Of a stretch of 64,000 nucleotides of DNA, positions 1 through 10,444 are shown in pieces (the first letter of the stretch is position 1; the number at the start of each line of letters is the position of its first letter). The translations under genes and the position numbers were made by a program. The DNA is taken from the NCBI RefSeq assembly GCF_003945385.1, contig NZ_AP018920.1, positions 3,038,001 to 3,102,000 on the forward strand, in the 5' to 3' direction. The notes below the pieces were generated by a model, which was not told the DNA's origin, searched no databases, and saw only the letters and a program-made list of their open reading frames with translations. This DNA comes from Pseudonocardia autotrophica (GTDB taxonomy: Bacteria; Actinomycetota; Actinomycetes; Mycobacteriales; Pseudonocardiaceae).

Positions 1-1069
1 CGCGGACCTGCAGCTCCGGGCCGGTCAGCTCGGTGTCACCGGCGACGAGTCGGCGTGCCCCGCCGTCGTCCACCGCCCGTACCAGCGCGCCGGACGCGGT
101 CCGGGCCGGGACGCCCGGCACGTTCTCCACCCACACCGGGTCGGTCTGCGAGTGCAGCGCGGTCGTCGCGCCGGTCCGCGGATCGACGGCGAGCACGAGC
201 ACCTCGCTCTGGTCGCGCGGCTGCACCGAGAGCAGCGGGCCGTGCGCGTCCCACCGGGCGGTCGCCAGGTACTCGTAGCCCGCGGTGTCCCAGGTGACCG
301 GGGTGCGGGCGCCGCCGGTGGTGACGATCTCCAGGCCGACGGCGGCGTTCGGGGTTCCGGCCGCCGGGTAGCGGACCTCGGCGGGGACCCGGTCGGGATG
401 CGCGGGATCGGCGATGTACCAGCGGGACACGGGGGACTCGTCGACCCGGGCGACCAGCAGCGCGGCGCCGTCGGGGGACCACCAGAAGCCGCGGGTGCGG
501 CTCATCTCCTCGGCCGCGGCGAAGTCCGGGAGCCCGTAGGAGACGTCGTCGCCCTCCGGGGTGAGCAGCGCCGTGGTGCTCCCGCCGGCGAGCTCGTGCA
601 GGTGCAGCGCCCGCTCGGCGACGAACGCGATCCGCTGCCCGGTCGGGTCGATCCGCGGGTCGACGACGGCCTCGATCCCACCGACGTCGAGCGGCCGGAC
701 GTCCGGCTCGCCGGTCAGTGAGACCGTGAAGGGCCGCCCGGACAGCGCGAACACGGCCCGCTCGACGGCGTCGTCGCAGGTGTAGCCGACCACGCCGCCG
801 GCCTGCTCACGGACGCGCTCGCGCCGGGCCCGCTCCGCGGCGGGCAGGTCCTCCTCGCCGGGCAGGCCCGGGACCTCGGCCGGATCGACGAGCAGCCGTT
901 CGACGCCGGTCCGGGCGTCGATCGACCACAGGCAGGTCACCGGATCGGTGCCGGAGCGGCTGCGCAGGAACACCACCCGCGAACCGTCCGGTGCGACGGT
1001 GAAGCCGCGCGGGACACCGAGCGAGAACCGCCTGGTGCGGGCGTGCAGACGGGGGAACGAGTCGGTCAC
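1..1069 (-). CDS. S9 family (prolyl oligopeptidase/DPP4-like) peptidase, N-terminal part
   Basis: About 356 N-terminal residues are visible; the gene runs off the left edge, so the alpha/beta-hydrolase domain with the catalytic Ser-Asp-His is not in view. The visible part is a beta-propeller-type region (blades such as [17 protein letters not shown] and [17 protein letters not shown]), as in the DPP4 N-terminal domain that gates access to the active site. The GTG start at 1069 overlaps the rnhA stop in a GTGA arrangement, so the two genes are probably co-translated. The family call rests on the propeller pattern only; another WD40/TolB-like propeller protein is possible. Confidence 0.7.
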   Translation of the reverse strand, partial: MTDSFPRLHARTRRFSLGVPRGFTVAPDGSRVVFLRSRSGTDPVTCLWSIDARTGVERLLVDPAEVPGLPGEEDLPAAERARRERVREQAGGVVGYTCDDAVERAVFALSGRPFTVSLTGEPDVRPLDVGGIEAVVDPRIDPTGQRIAFVAERALHLHELAGGSTTALLTPEGDDVSYGLPDFAAAEEMSRTRGFWWSPDGAALLVARVDESPVSRWYIADPAHPDRVPAEVRYPAAGTPNAAVGLEIVTTGGARTPVTWDTAGYEYLATARWDAHGPLLSVQPRDQSEVLVLAVDPRTGATTALHSQTDPVWVENVPGVPARTASGALVRAVDDGGARRLVAGDTELTGPELQVR

Positions 1070-1548
1070 GGGGTCCTCTCCGGGGTGTGCGATTCGCGGG
1101 CACGCCGGCCACCGGCCTCCGCGCAGCCCTGCGCGGCGAGCCGGTCGGCGCGTTCGTTCTCCGGGTGGCCCGAGTGGCCCTTCACCCAGAACCAGGTGAC
1201 GTCGTGCCCGCGGACGGCGGCGTCGAGCTCGCGCCACAGGTCGTCGTTCTTGACGGGTTCACCGGCGGCGGTCCGCCAGCCGCGGGTCTTCCACCGGGGC
1301 AGCCACTGGGTGATGCCGTTGCGCACGTAGGTGCTGTCGGTGTGCAGGTGCACGACGCTGCGCCGGGTCAGCACGGCCAGCGCCCGGATCGGCGCGGTGA
1401 GCTCCATCCGGTTGTTCGTGGTCGTGCCCGGCTCGCCGCCGTAGAGGTCCCGCTCGTGGGTGCCGTAGCGGAGCACCGCGCCCCAGCCGCCCGGACCCGG
1501 GTTGGGGACGCAGGCACCGTCGGTGAAGATCTCCACGACCACCGTCAC
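1066..1548 (-). CDS. rnhA: Ribonuclease HI
   Basis: 160 residues, the normal size of a single-domain RNase HI, which cleaves the RNA strand of RNA-DNA hybrids in the cytoplasm. All four metal-binding carboxylates are recognisable: Asp10 in [14 protein letters not shown], Glu49 in NRMELTAPI, Asp71 in [10 protein letters not shown] and Asp135 in ENERADRLA; the [11 protein letters not shown] loop carries the usual His. The start is GTG at 1548. There is no N-terminal hybrid-binding domain and no C-terminal phosphatase domain of the kind found in some actinobacterial RNase HI fusions. Its stop overlaps the start of the S9 peptidase gene. Confidence 0.95.
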   Translation of the reverse strand: MTVVVEIFTDGACVPNPGPGGWGAVLRYGTHERDLYGGEPGTTTNNRMELTAPIRALAVLTRRSVVHLHTDSTYVRNGITQWLPRWKTRGWRTAAGEPVKNDDLWRELDAAVRGHDVTWFWVKGHSGHPENERADRLAAQGCAEAGGRRARESHTPERTP

Positions 1549-1578
1549 GGGCCGCGACGTTATCGCCTCGGTGTCCCC

Positions 1579-2532
1579 TCAGTAGAGCCGGTACGACGCG
1601 CGGGCGGCCGTGAACCCGTGCCCGGTGCGGGCGTCCCGGCACTCGACGCCGCTGCGCCGGCTGACGCAGGTGAGGTCGCCGCGGGTCAGGTGGGTGCCGT
1701 AGTCGAGCACCGCGTCGCCGGTCGCCGCGGGTGCCGGCTCGCAGCTCGCGCGGGATCCGGCGGCCCCGCCGACGACGAGCCCGGCGTCGGTCGTGCAGTC
1801 GTCGGCCGCCCACTCCCGGCTGGTGACGTCGCAGCGGGCCTCTCCGGTGTCCATCGAGCAGGCGATGTTGCCCGACGGCGAGCTGAACGCCGCCGGATCA
1901 CCGAACCCGGCCGGATCGGCGGGCGTGCTGTCCGCGACGAGATCGGCCGGCACCACCGGCGCGGCCTGGGCCTGCGCGGACTCGGTGGGTCCGGGTCCGG
2001 TGTCGGGTCCGTCGGTGCCTGCCGTGAGCGCGCCGACCACGGCGAGCACCAGGGCCACGGCGACCGCGACGGCCGCGATCCGGTGCGGCACCCGCTCCCG
2101 GATCGAACCGGCGACGGCGCCGACCCGGCCGGTGTCGACGGTGTCGAGGGCACGGCGCCACGCCGGACGCGGCGGCGGTGCCGGCGGGTACACCGAGGGG
2201 ACGTGGGCGAGCGGTCTGCCCGGCGCGCCCGCCGCCGGGGAGACGGCGGGCCACGGCATCGGCGGGGTACGCGGACCCGGCACGGCCAGCGGACCGGTCA
2301 GCTCGACCGTTCCCGGGCCCGCGGTGCCCGGACCTGCTGTTGCCGGGCCTGCGGTTCCCGGACCCGCCGTGCCCGGGGCCTGCCCGGGCCGGAGGCCGGC
2401 CTCGGGGCGGGGCGCCTGCGGCGGGCGGGGCTGCGGTACGGACGGCCCGTCCAGCACGGTCGCGGAGGGGTGGCCGTTCCGTGCGGGGTCGGGCGGGGCG
2501 GGGGATCGGTCGTCGGCGTGGGGAGCGCTCAT
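1579..2532 (-). CDS. Proline-rich single-pass membrane protein with DUF6636-like extracytoplasmic domain
   Basis: 317 residues from the ATG at 2532. The first ~150 residues are Pro/Ala/Gly-rich and include four GTAGP-type pentapeptide repeats. A hydrophobic segment follows (RIAAVAVAVALVLAVVGALTAG, about residues 165-186). The C-terminal ~110 residues contain FSSPSGNIACSM and paired Cys residues (CDVTSREW, DDCTTDAG, ASCEPAP, LTCVSRRSGVECRD), matching the secreted actinobacterial DUF6636 pattern. The disulfide-capable domain would lie outside the membrane. Function unknown. The reading frame stays open far upstream of 2532, but that extension is antisense to the methyltransferase gene and looks random. 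Confidence 0.7.
   Translation of the reverse strand: MSAPHADDRSPAPPDPARNGHPSATVLDGPSVPQPRPPQAPRPEAGLRPGQAPGTAGPGTAGPATAGPGTAGPGTVELTGPLAVPGPRTPPMPWPAVSPAAGAPGRPLAHVPSVYPPAPPPRPAWRRALDTVDTGRVGAVAGSIRERVPHRIAAVAVAVALVLAVVGALTAGTDGPDTGPGPTESAQAQAAPVVPADLVADSTPADPAGFGDPAAFSSPSGNIACSMDTGEARCDVTSREWAADDCTTDAGLVVGGAAGSRASCEPAPAATGDAVLDYGTHLTRGDLTCVSRRSGVECRDARTGHGFTAARASYRLY
2312..2371. repeat. Four tandem 15-bp repeats
   Basis: Four imperfect 15-bp units, starting at 2312, 2327, 2342 and 2357, each close to CCCGGACCTGCGGTG. They encode the GTAGP/ATAGP pentapeptides in the N-terminal linker of the DUF6636-like membrane protein. This type of array can change length by slippage, which would only alter linker length. 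Confidence 0.75.
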
Positions 2533-2700
2533 CGGTGGTGGACCGTAGATCGGGAACGCGGCCCGGCGCAGCGGCCGATCGGAGCAGTCCCGGCAGCCGG
2601 TCGCCCCGTTACGGCGACTGCCCGCACCGGACGCCGAGCGGCCGATCGGATCGCCGGAGGGTGGGAGCCGGTCGTCGACCGGTAGTGCATCCTGACCCGC

Positions 2701-2976
2701 GTGAGCCAGGCCCTCTACGAGATCACGGTGAACGCGCTGCTCGACCGGGACCGCCCGCTCACCGCGGCGGAATGGGACGCCGCGGTCGCCCGGGTCGGCG
2801 GGAACCGGGTGCCGCAGCTGCTCGACGAGCTGGACGACGCCGGGTTGATCGCACCCGGCCTGCTGGCGCGGGCGGTACCCGAGGCATGGGCCGGAGCCGA
2901 CCTGCCGTGGGAGCGGTTGCCGGTACAGCGGTGGCGGGAGCTGTTCGCGGGGGCCGGGCTGGAGCTGCCGGGCTGA
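2701..2976 (+). CDS. Small conserved-looking hypothetical protein (91 aa)
   Basis: The GTG start at 2701 gives a 91-residue acidic, helical protein (ALYEITVNALLDRDRPLT, QLLDELDDAGLIAPGLL, LPVQRWRELFAGAGLELPG). It has no signal peptide, membrane segment or Cys. Codon use matches the neighbours (strong GC3), so it is probably a real gene. No family recognised. It stands alone between the minus-strand membrane protein and methyltransferase genes. Confidence 0.55.
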   Translation: MSQALYEITVNALLDRDRPLTAAEWDAAVARVGGNRVPQLLDELDDAGLIAPGLLARAVPEAWAGADLPWERLPVQRWRELFAGAGLELPG

Positions 2977-3008
2977 GCTGCCGGCCGCGACCGCGCGAAC
3001 GCCGGCCG

Positions 3009-3605
3009 TCAGGCGCGCAGCCGGAAGCGATACCAGCACGGCGAGGTGCGGTTCATCGGCCAGCCCAGTCCCGCTGTCTCCGCCGGTTCGACCCGGACGA
3101 GGTCCCACGCGTCCAGCGCTTCCTCGACCTCGGCGCGGGAGACCCCGCCGATCACCGACCGCAACCGGTTCGGCCCGAACGCGAGCAGCAGCAGGGTCGC
3201 GCCCGGATCGGCGAGCGCGGTCACCCCGCGGCCCTCGGCGAGCCGCTGGTCGCGGTCGAGGCACTGGAAACAGCCGATGTCGAGGAACAGGTCGAAGGTG
3301 CCCAGCCCGGCGGCGGCCAGGTCCGTGACGTCCCCGACGACGTAGCTGACGCCGGGGACGGCGCTGCGGCGGGCGGCGTCGACGGCGCTCGGCACGTTGT
3401 CGATCCCGACGACCTCCCAGCCGCGGCTCGCCAGCTCAGGGGTGAACAGGCCGCGGCCGCACCCGAGATCCAGGGCCCGGCCCGGCCGGCTGCCGCGCTC
3501 GGCGAGCTCACGGTCGAGGTGGGCTCGGGTGGCCGTCATCGTGGCCCGCCCGGAGCGCTCCCAGGGCACGATCCCGAACCGGTAGAGCCGTTCGTATCGG
3601 GTCAC
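3009..3605 (-). CDS. Class I SAM-dependent methyltransferase
   Basis: 198 residues. Motif I is clear (ALDLGCGRGLFTPEL, about residues 43-57), followed by the acidic loop EVVGIDNVPSAVDAA and motif II-like VSYVVGDVTDLAAAGLGTFDLFLDIGCF. These define a Rossmann-fold small-molecule methyltransferase of the Methyltransf_11/25 type. The aromatic N-terminus (MTRYERLYRFGIVPWERSG) and C-terminal PCWYRFRLRA are typical of small actinobacterial members related to thiopurine/tellurite methyltransferases. The substrate cannot be read from sequence. It is monocistronic, with PadR divergent 335 bp away. Confidence 0.8.
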   Translation of the reverse strand: MTRYERLYRFGIVPWERSGRATMTATRAHLDRELAERGSRPGRALDLGCGRGLFTPELASRGWEVVGIDNVPSAVDAARRSAVPGVSYVVGDVTDLAAAGLGTFDLFLDIGCFQCLDRDQRLAEGRGVTALADPGATLLLLAFGPNRLRSVIGGVSRAEVEEALDAWDLVRVEPAETAGLGWPMNRTSPCWYRFRLRA

Positions 3606-3916
3606 GATGCAGCCTCCGCATGTCGCCGCGACCGGGAGGCGAACCTACCCGGAGCGCCGGCCCACCGGTAGCGCGTCCGGCCGCGGTCTCGCACGCCTCT
3701 CGATCGTGCGAAACGCCTGCGCGACAGAACATACCGCGCACATCCGGCGTATCGGACGTAGGCGATCGGGTGGTGCGTGCGTCATCGGAATTGACGACGA
3801 GGTCGTCGGTCATGCCTGTGGCGTCGTTCGTCCGTTCGCCGGCGACATCCTCACCGGCGGCCGAGGGTCGCGTACCGAGGCGCTCGTCCAGCACGTAGGC
3901 CGGCGCGGCGGCGGCA
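3606..3916. other. Intergenic region without a visible gene
   Basis: Spacer between the methyltransferase start and the PadR operator. It is noticeably less GC-rich than its surroundings near 3700-3800. I see no convincing coding frame, RNA gene or hairpin; it probably carries the two divergent promoters. Confidence 0.5.
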
Positions 3917-3934
3917 TATTCTAGTGCTAGAATA
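3917..3934. promoter_or_regulatory. Perfect palindrome, candidate PadR operator
   Basis: TATTCTAGTGCTAGAATA has two perfect 8-bp arms around a TG centre. It ends 5 bp before the GTG start of the PadR-family gene and is a strikingly AT-rich island in this genome. PadR-type repressors usually bind such dyads in their own promoter, so autoregulation of the PadR/BtrH-like pair is the likely role. Confidence 0.75.
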
Positions 3935-3939
3935 GATAG

Positions 3940-4467
3940 GTGCAGATCACCGCCGGAGAGCTCGTCGTCCTCGGTCTGCTGGCCGAACAGCCACGCCACG
4001 GCTACGACGTCGAGCAGGTCATCGAGCAGCGCGGGATCCGCCGGTGGACCGACATCGGCTTCTCGTCGATCTACTACCTGCTGGCCAAACTCGAGAAGCG
4101 CGATCTCGTGGCCGTCGAGGCCGGCACGCGTCCGTCCGCGAAGTCCCGCCGGGTCTTCGGGATCACCGAGGAGGGGCGTCGAACCGCCGCCGACGGCGTC
4201 CGGGAACTCCTCGCGGACGCCCATACCGATCCGAGGTCCTTCCTGGCGGGCCTGGCGAACCAGGTCCTGCTGCCGCCCGACGAGGTCGACGAGGCACTGC
4301 GGGGTCGCCTCGCGGCGCTCGACGCGCGCATCGAGTCGGTGGTCTCCACCCGGGAGGCCCAGCACCCGCTCCCGCGCCATGCGCTCGAGCTCTTCTCCTA
4401 CTCGCTGTCCCAACTACGTGCGGAAAGGTCGTGGCTCGCCGAGCGGGTCCAGGTGTCCGATGAATGA
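3940..4467 (+). CDS. PadR family transcriptional regulator
   Basis: 175 residues. The N-terminal winged helix is diagnostic of PadR: ITAGELVVLGLLAEQPRHGYDVEQVIEQRG, SSIYYLLAKLEKRDLV, then the wing with KSRRVFGITEEGRRTAADGV. The C-terminal ~80 residues form the helical dimerisation domain (PadR-s4-like; LPRHALELFSYSLSQLRAERSWLAERVQ). The start is GTG at 3940, next to the palindrome at 3917-3934. The stop codon overlaps the next gene by 8 bp, so regulator and BtrH-like protein are translationally coupled, which suggests the PadR ligand is linked to that protein's chemistry. Confidence 0.88.
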   Translation: MQITAGELVVLGLLAEQPRHGYDVEQVIEQRGIRRWTDIGFSSIYYLLAKLEKRDLVAVEAGTRPSAKSRRVFGITEEGRRTAADGVRELLADAHTDPRSFLAGLANQVLLPPDEVDEALRGRLAALDARIESVVSTREAQHPLPRHALELFSYSLSQLRAERSWLAERVQVSDE

Positions 4468-5515
4468 GATGACAACCGCGGTTACCGCAGGGCCCGGGGC
4501 GGTGGTCCTGGACGGGATGCCCGCCACCGGTGGCGTCCATTGCGAGACGAGCACGCTCGGTGCGCTGCTGGAGCACGCCGGCGTGCGCCTCTCCGAGCCC
4601 ATGCTGTTCGGCCTCGGCGAGGGTCTGTCCTTCGTGTACTGGGATTCCAAGCGGCAGGCGGTGCCGTTCCTGGGCGGGCGGGTGAAACCGTTCGAGCTGA
4701 CGCAGAACCTGGCCGGTCGCCTGGGCCTGGAGCTGCGCGTCCAGGAGACGACATCGGCCCGGAAGGCCTGGAGTCAGGTGCAGGACCTGCTCGATGCGGG
4801 TGCCCCGGTCGGGTTGCAGCTCGACAGCCACGACCTGGACTACTTCACCTCGCGGGTGCACTTCGCCGGTCACGTCGTCGCGCTGTACGGCTACGACCCG
4901 GACACCGTGTACCTGCTCGACACCGAGCAGCAGGGTGGCCGGGTCAGCACCAGCCGGGAGAGCCTCGCCCGGGCACGCGCCGCGCGGGGACCGATGTCGG
5001 CGCCGCACCGGTCCTTCACCCTCGGTGCGCCAGGAGCCCCGGTCGACGTCGCGGCGGCGATCCGGCCCGCGATCGTCGGGTGCGCCGAGGAGTTCCTGTC
5101 GCCGCCGATCGCCAACGTCGGGTGCCGCGGTGTCTCGACCACGGCGAAGCGGATCGTGTCCTGGCTCGACCGTGTCGACGATCCGACACACGATCTGCCG
5201 CTGATCGCCATGCTGATGGAGCGCGGGGGCACCGGCGGGGGCCTGTTCCGGTTCCTCTACCGGGACTTCCTGACCGAGTGCCTGCCGATGCTCGACGACG
5301 GAACCTCCGCCGGCGGTGCCGGTCGCGCGACTGATCTCGTGACCGAGGGCCGTGACCTGTTCGACGAGTCGGCGCAGCTGTGGACCCGGGTGGCGGGCCT
5401 GGTCGAGAGCGCCGGCCGCACCGAGGATGCGGACCCGCTGTCCGAGGCCGCGGAGCTGGTGCACCGGATCGCCCGGATCGAGACCGCCGCGATGACCGCG
5501 CTCCGTTCCGTCTGA
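4460..5515 (+). CDS. BtrH N-terminal/DUF4872-like protein
   Basis: 351 residues from ATG 4460, chosen because it overlaps the PadR stop; upstream in-frame starts lie inside PadR. Residues ~27-45 (HCETSTLGALLEHAG, then LFGLGEGLSFVYWD) and ~110-150 (VGLQLDSHDLDYF, HFAGHVVALYGYD) match the BtrH_N fold. In butirosin biosynthesis BtrH transfers an acyl group from a carrier protein to an aminoglycoside. The fold is cysteine-peptidase-like, with Cys in HCET and His in HFAGHVVAL as plausible catalytic residues. The C-terminal half (AAAIRPAIVGCAEEFLSPPIANVG onward) fits DUF4872. No aminoglycoside or NRPS gene is nearby, so the substrate is unknown. Confidence 0.72.
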   Translation: MNEMTTAVTAGPGAVVLDGMPATGGVHCETSTLGALLEHAGVRLSEPMLFGLGEGLSFVYWDSKRQAVPFLGGRVKPFELTQNLAGRLGLELRVQETTSARKAWSQVQDLLDAGAPVGLQLDSHDLDYFTSRVHFAGHVVALYGYDPDTVYLLDTEQQGGRVSTSRESLARARAARGPMSAPHRSFTLGAPGAPVDVAAAIRPAIVGCAEEFLSPPIANVGCRGVSTTAKRIVSWLDRVDDPTHDLPLIAMLMERGGTGGGLFRFLYRDFLTECLPMLDDGTSAGGAGRATDLVTEGRDLFDESAQLWTRVAGLVESAGRTEDADPLSEAAELVHRIARIETAAMTALRSV

Positions 5516-5638
5516 GGGCCGCCCGGGATCCTGCGGCCCGGGCCGGGCTCCCATCGGCCCGGCCGTGAGCTCCCGGCTCAGCCGTGAGCTCCCGGTTCGG
5601 CCGCGCCCCCGGGCTCGGCCACTGGCTCGGCTCAGCCG

Positions 5639-6850
5639 TCAGCTCTCGGCTCCGGCGGGCGCGGCCGGGCCCAGGCCGAGCGCGGCGAGTGCCGCGCCCG
5701 ACAGCTCGGCCGCCACCGCCGGGTACCGCCTGAAGTGCGGGATCCGCGCGCAGTCGTCGATGATCGTCCTGGCGGTCGTGACCAGCGTCGCGGCGTCGGC
5801 GTCGGGGAGATCGGGGCGGGCGACGCCGAGCCAGTGCTGCCACTCCGCGAGGTGGTCGGCCTGGATGCGGTCGATCCGCTCGCGGGCCGCGTCGGGCAGG
5901 TGGAGCCGCTCGGTGCGCCAGACGGCGAGCAGATCGGTCGCCTCGAGCGCCACCCGGACGTAGCCCTCGACGAGCAGACCCAGTACGGCGTCGTCCGGGC
6001 CGGGGGTGCGCAGGGCGCGGGCGGTCTCCAGGGCCAGCCACTCGTGCAGCCGGTTGACCGCGGCGATCAGGATGTCCGCCTTGGTGTCGAAGTACCGGTA
6101 GAGGGCCGGGCCGACGACGCCGACCCGGCCGCCGATGTCGTCGATCCCGACGCCGGCGAACCCCTTGGCCCGGAACTCCTGCGCCGCGGCGGACACGAGC
6201 TGCTCGCGACGGGCGAGGGGCGCCCGGTCGGCCGCCTGCACCGGCTCGTCCGGGCCGATCGCCGCCGCTGCGTCGATCACCCGCCTGCTCGCCGCGACGA
6301 GCTCCTGGGCCAGGCGCGGGCGGGGCAGCGGGCTGTCGTAGAACCCCGCCCCGGAGATCACGCTGACGATCACCCAGCTCCGGATCTCGGTGACCGCACC
6401 GCCGAGGCTGCGCCGCATGCCGGTGAGCAGAAGCTCCTCCAGCTGCGTCGCGATCCACTGTGTCCGTCTCCGGACCAGCTGGAAGTCCTCGGCGTCGAGA
6501 TGGCGTGCCTCGCGCTGCCACAGCAGCGACAGCCGGCGGCTGTCCAGCGCGGCCTCGGTGAGCGCGATGAGTGTCGCGTCGAGGTCCCGCTGCCCGGAGG
6601 GCTGCCCGGCCAGCTCCGTGATCGTGTCGACGACGTGCTGCTGGTCCTCGAGCACGACGTGCGAGAGCAGGGCCTGCTTGTTGGCGTAGTGGCGGTAGAG
6701 AGCGCGGGCGGTGATGCCGCTCGCCTCGGCGATGTCATCCATCCGGACGCCGTGGAAGCCCCGCACGCTGAACAGCTCACCGGCATTGCGGGCGATCTCG
6801 GCCCGCCGGTTGCGGGGCCGGGGCCGCGGCGGCGCACTCGCTGCGTCCAT
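5639..6850 (-). CDS. Two-domain TetR regulator (tandem HTH)
   Basis: 403 residues, about twice a normal TetR. One TetR_N domain lies at about residues 15-60 (ELFSVRGFHGVRMDDIAEASGI then TARALYRHYANKQALL). A second lies at about 213-260 (AAAQEFRAKGFAGVGIDDIG then GPALYRYFDTKADIL), each followed by a helical ligand-binding half. The protein resembles a genetically fused heterodimer. ATG 6850 has GGAG 8 nt upstream, and that Shine-Dalgarno lies inside an inverted repeat. It is the last gene of the catabolic operon 5639-13382 and is the obvious candidate to regulate it. The frame runs on upstream of 6850, but only as antisense noise. Confidence 0.85.
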   Translation of the reverse strand: MDAASAPPRPRPRNRRAEIARNAGELFSVRGFHGVRMDDIAEASGITARALYRHYANKQALLSHVVLEDQQHVVDTITELAGQPSGQRDLDATLIALTEAALDSRRLSLLWQREARHLDAEDFQLVRRRTQWIATQLEELLLTGMRRSLGGAVTEIRSWVIVSVISGAGFYDSPLPRPRLAQELVAASRRVIDAAAAIGPDEPVQAADRAPLARREQLVSAAAQEFRAKGFAGVGIDDIGGRVGVVGPALYRYFDTKADILIAAVNRLHEWLALETARALRTPGPDDAVLGLLVEGYVRVALEATDLLAVWRTERLHLPDAARERIDRIQADHLAEWQHWLGVARPDLPDADAATLVTTARTIIDDCARIPHFRRYPAVAAELSGAALAALGLGPAAPAGAES

Positions 6851-6900
6851 GCCGTGGTCTCCTCTCGCCGCCGCCATCGTAGGGCGAGGGAGACCACGGC
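6851..6900. promoter_or_regulatory. 12-bp inverted repeat covering the TetR ribosome-binding site
   Basis: Perfect arms GCCGTGGTCTCC (6851-6862) and GGAGACCACGGC (6889-6900), 26 bp apart and immediately before the ATG of the double-TetR gene. On the transcript the arm next to the ATG contains the GGAG Shine-Dalgarno, so the hairpin could hide it; alternatively the dyad is the TetR autoregulatory operator, or a terminator of the preceding lactonase gene. No U-run follows. Confidence 0.65.
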
Positions 6901-6918
6901 CGGATCCGGGTGCCGAGC

Positions 6919-7781
6919 TCAGGCGGTGGGTACGCCGGTGTACCCGACCGACGCGACGGCGACGGCTCCGTCCGACCGGCCCTGCACGAACTCCTCCAGC
7001 GTCGTGGTGTTGCAGCTCAGGTAGAGCGTCGATCGGTCGTCGCCGCCGAACGCGCAGGCGACGGCCTGCGTCCCGGTCACGGGCACCTTGTCGGTGAGTT
7101 CGCCACCGGCGACGACGCGGTAGAAGCCGGCGTCGTCGCCCATGGTGAGCGCGTTGCCGAACCACACGCCGCCGTCGGTGTCGAGGGCGATGCCGTCGGG
7201 CATGAAGGTCTCCGGGAGCTGCGCCCAGACACGCTGGTTCGACAGGGATCCGTCGGATGCGCGGTCGTAGGCGGTGATCCGGTGCAGGAAGGTCTCCGCC
7301 AGCAGCAGCTGCCGCCCGTCGGGGGTCAGCGCCATCCCGTTGGGGAACATGACCTCCCCGTCGACCCGGTGCACGGTGCCCTGCGGATCGATGTGCGCCA
7401 GCGCCGTCGGCTTCGGGTCCTCGGTCCCGACGGCGAACCCGAAGTTGCCGACGTAGGCGTGCCCGTCCGGGGCGACGAGCAGGTCGTTGCCCGGGCCGCC
7501 GGCGACGGCGCTGAAGTCGGCGTAGCTGCTCAGCGCGCCGTCCGGGCCGATCCGCAGCACCGTCGCGTCGGCCTGGGACACCACGAGTGCGGTGCCGTCG
7601 GCCAGGAAACCCAGGCCGGACGGCGCACCCGGCACCTCGGCGACCGTCGTGGCGTCGCCGCCGGGGGAGAAGGTCAGCACCGCGCCGGTGAAGAAGTCGC
7701 TGGCCCACAATGCGCCGTCGTGCCAGCGCAGGCCTTCGAGGAACCGGTGTCCGGAGGCGAACCCGGTGTAGGTGTGCAGCT

Positions 7782-7785
<4 letters not shown>
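6919..7785 (-). CDS. SMP-30/gluconolactonase-like beta-propeller protein
   Basis: 288 residues from ATG 7785, which overlaps the ligase stop in ATGA; an alternative ATG lies 9 bp upstream. The six-bladed SMP-30/LRE pattern is visible: FLEGLRWHDGALWASDFFTG, APSGLGFLADGTALVVSQAD, GGPGNDLLVAPDGHAYVGNFGF, FPNGMALTPDGRQLLLAET and MPDGIALDTDGGVWFGNAL, with the divalent-metal Glu, Asn and Asp in the usual places. Members hydrolyse lactones. In an operon of CoA-ester oxidation this suggests ring-lactone opening of an alicyclic or terpenoid intermediate, but that is inference. Confidence 0.8.
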
Positions 7786-9376
<1,591 letters not shown>

Positions 9377-9380
<4 letters not shown>

Positions 9381-10444
9381 ATCCGCCCCTCGGGGTCCAG
9401 GAGTGCGGCACCGATCCGGTGTCGCAACTCGATCTCGTCGCCGTACCAGCCGCGCAGTGCGAGGGCGCGGCGGTAGTACCAGCTCACGTCGGTCTCGGTG
9501 GTGAAGCCCATGCCGCCGTGCAGCTGGATCGCGTCCTCGCAGACACCGACCGCGGCCTGCGCCGCGTGCGCCTTCACCGTCGAGGCCAGGAGGTCCAGCC
9601 GGGCCGTGGACGCGCCGTCGGCGTCGGCGAGGGTGGCCAGGCAGAGGTTGTGCAGGCCCGTCGAGCGGGCCGCCATGTCGGCGGCGAGGTGCTGGACGGC
9701 CTGGAACCCGCCGATCGGCCTGCCGAACTGCTCACGCCGCCCGACGTGTTCCACCGTGCGTTCGAGCGCACCCCTGGCGAGGCCGTCGAGCTCGCAGGCG
9801 AGCAGGATCCGGGACCAGGCCCGGATCCTCCCGACGAGGTCTCCGTCGGTGACGACCAGGTCGGCGCTCGCCGCGTCCAGGCGGACCCGGGCGAAGGCGG
9901 TCCCGGGATCGGCACTGCCGATCGGCTCGACGCGCACCCCGGGTGCGGCCGGGTCGACCAGGCACACCGCCGCGCCCGCGAGTACGACGAGCACGTTCGC
10001 CTGTGCGGCGAAGCGTGCGGCGGCGACGGTGCCGGTGAGCTCCCGCCCGGTCCGGGAGACCGACCCGATCTCGGCAGCCCGGTCGTCGGTGATGCCGGGA
10101 TCGACGAGTGCCGGCGGTGTCCCCGCCGGATCCGGCCCGATCTGTTCGACCAGCGCCGGGAGCAGGCTGTTCTCCAGCAGTGGTCCGATCACCAGGTGCC
10201 GCCCGTACTGCTCGAACAGCGGGCCGAGATCGGCCGGTGTGGCCCCGATCCCGCCCCGGCATTCGGCGACGGCCACCGAGTACCAGCCCAGCTCGGCGAG
10301 CTCGGCCGCGAGGCCCGCGTCCCAGCCCGAACCGGTTCCGTCCCCGCCGGGGCCGTCGCCGAGGAGCGTGCGACGCCGGTCGCAGTCGTAGCTGCGGGTC
10401 AGGTAGTCGTGCACGGTGGATGCGAGGTCGTCGTGCTCAGCCAC
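9377..10444 (-). CDS. Acyl-CoA dehydrogenase family protein (smaller partner)
   Basis: 355 residues, GTG start overlapping the previous stop by 8 bp. The C-terminal flavin domain is clear (GRREQFGRPIGGFQAVQHLAADM, and VCEDAIQLHGGMGFTTETDVSWYYRR), while the N-terminal and middle domains are short and degenerate. This is the usual sign of one half of a heterotetrameric (alpha2beta2) actinobacterial acyl-CoA dehydrogenase, such as those of steroid side-chain oxidation. The adjacent 10437-11600 gene would supply the other half. The substrate would be the CoA ester made by the 7782-9380 ligase. Confidence 0.82.
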
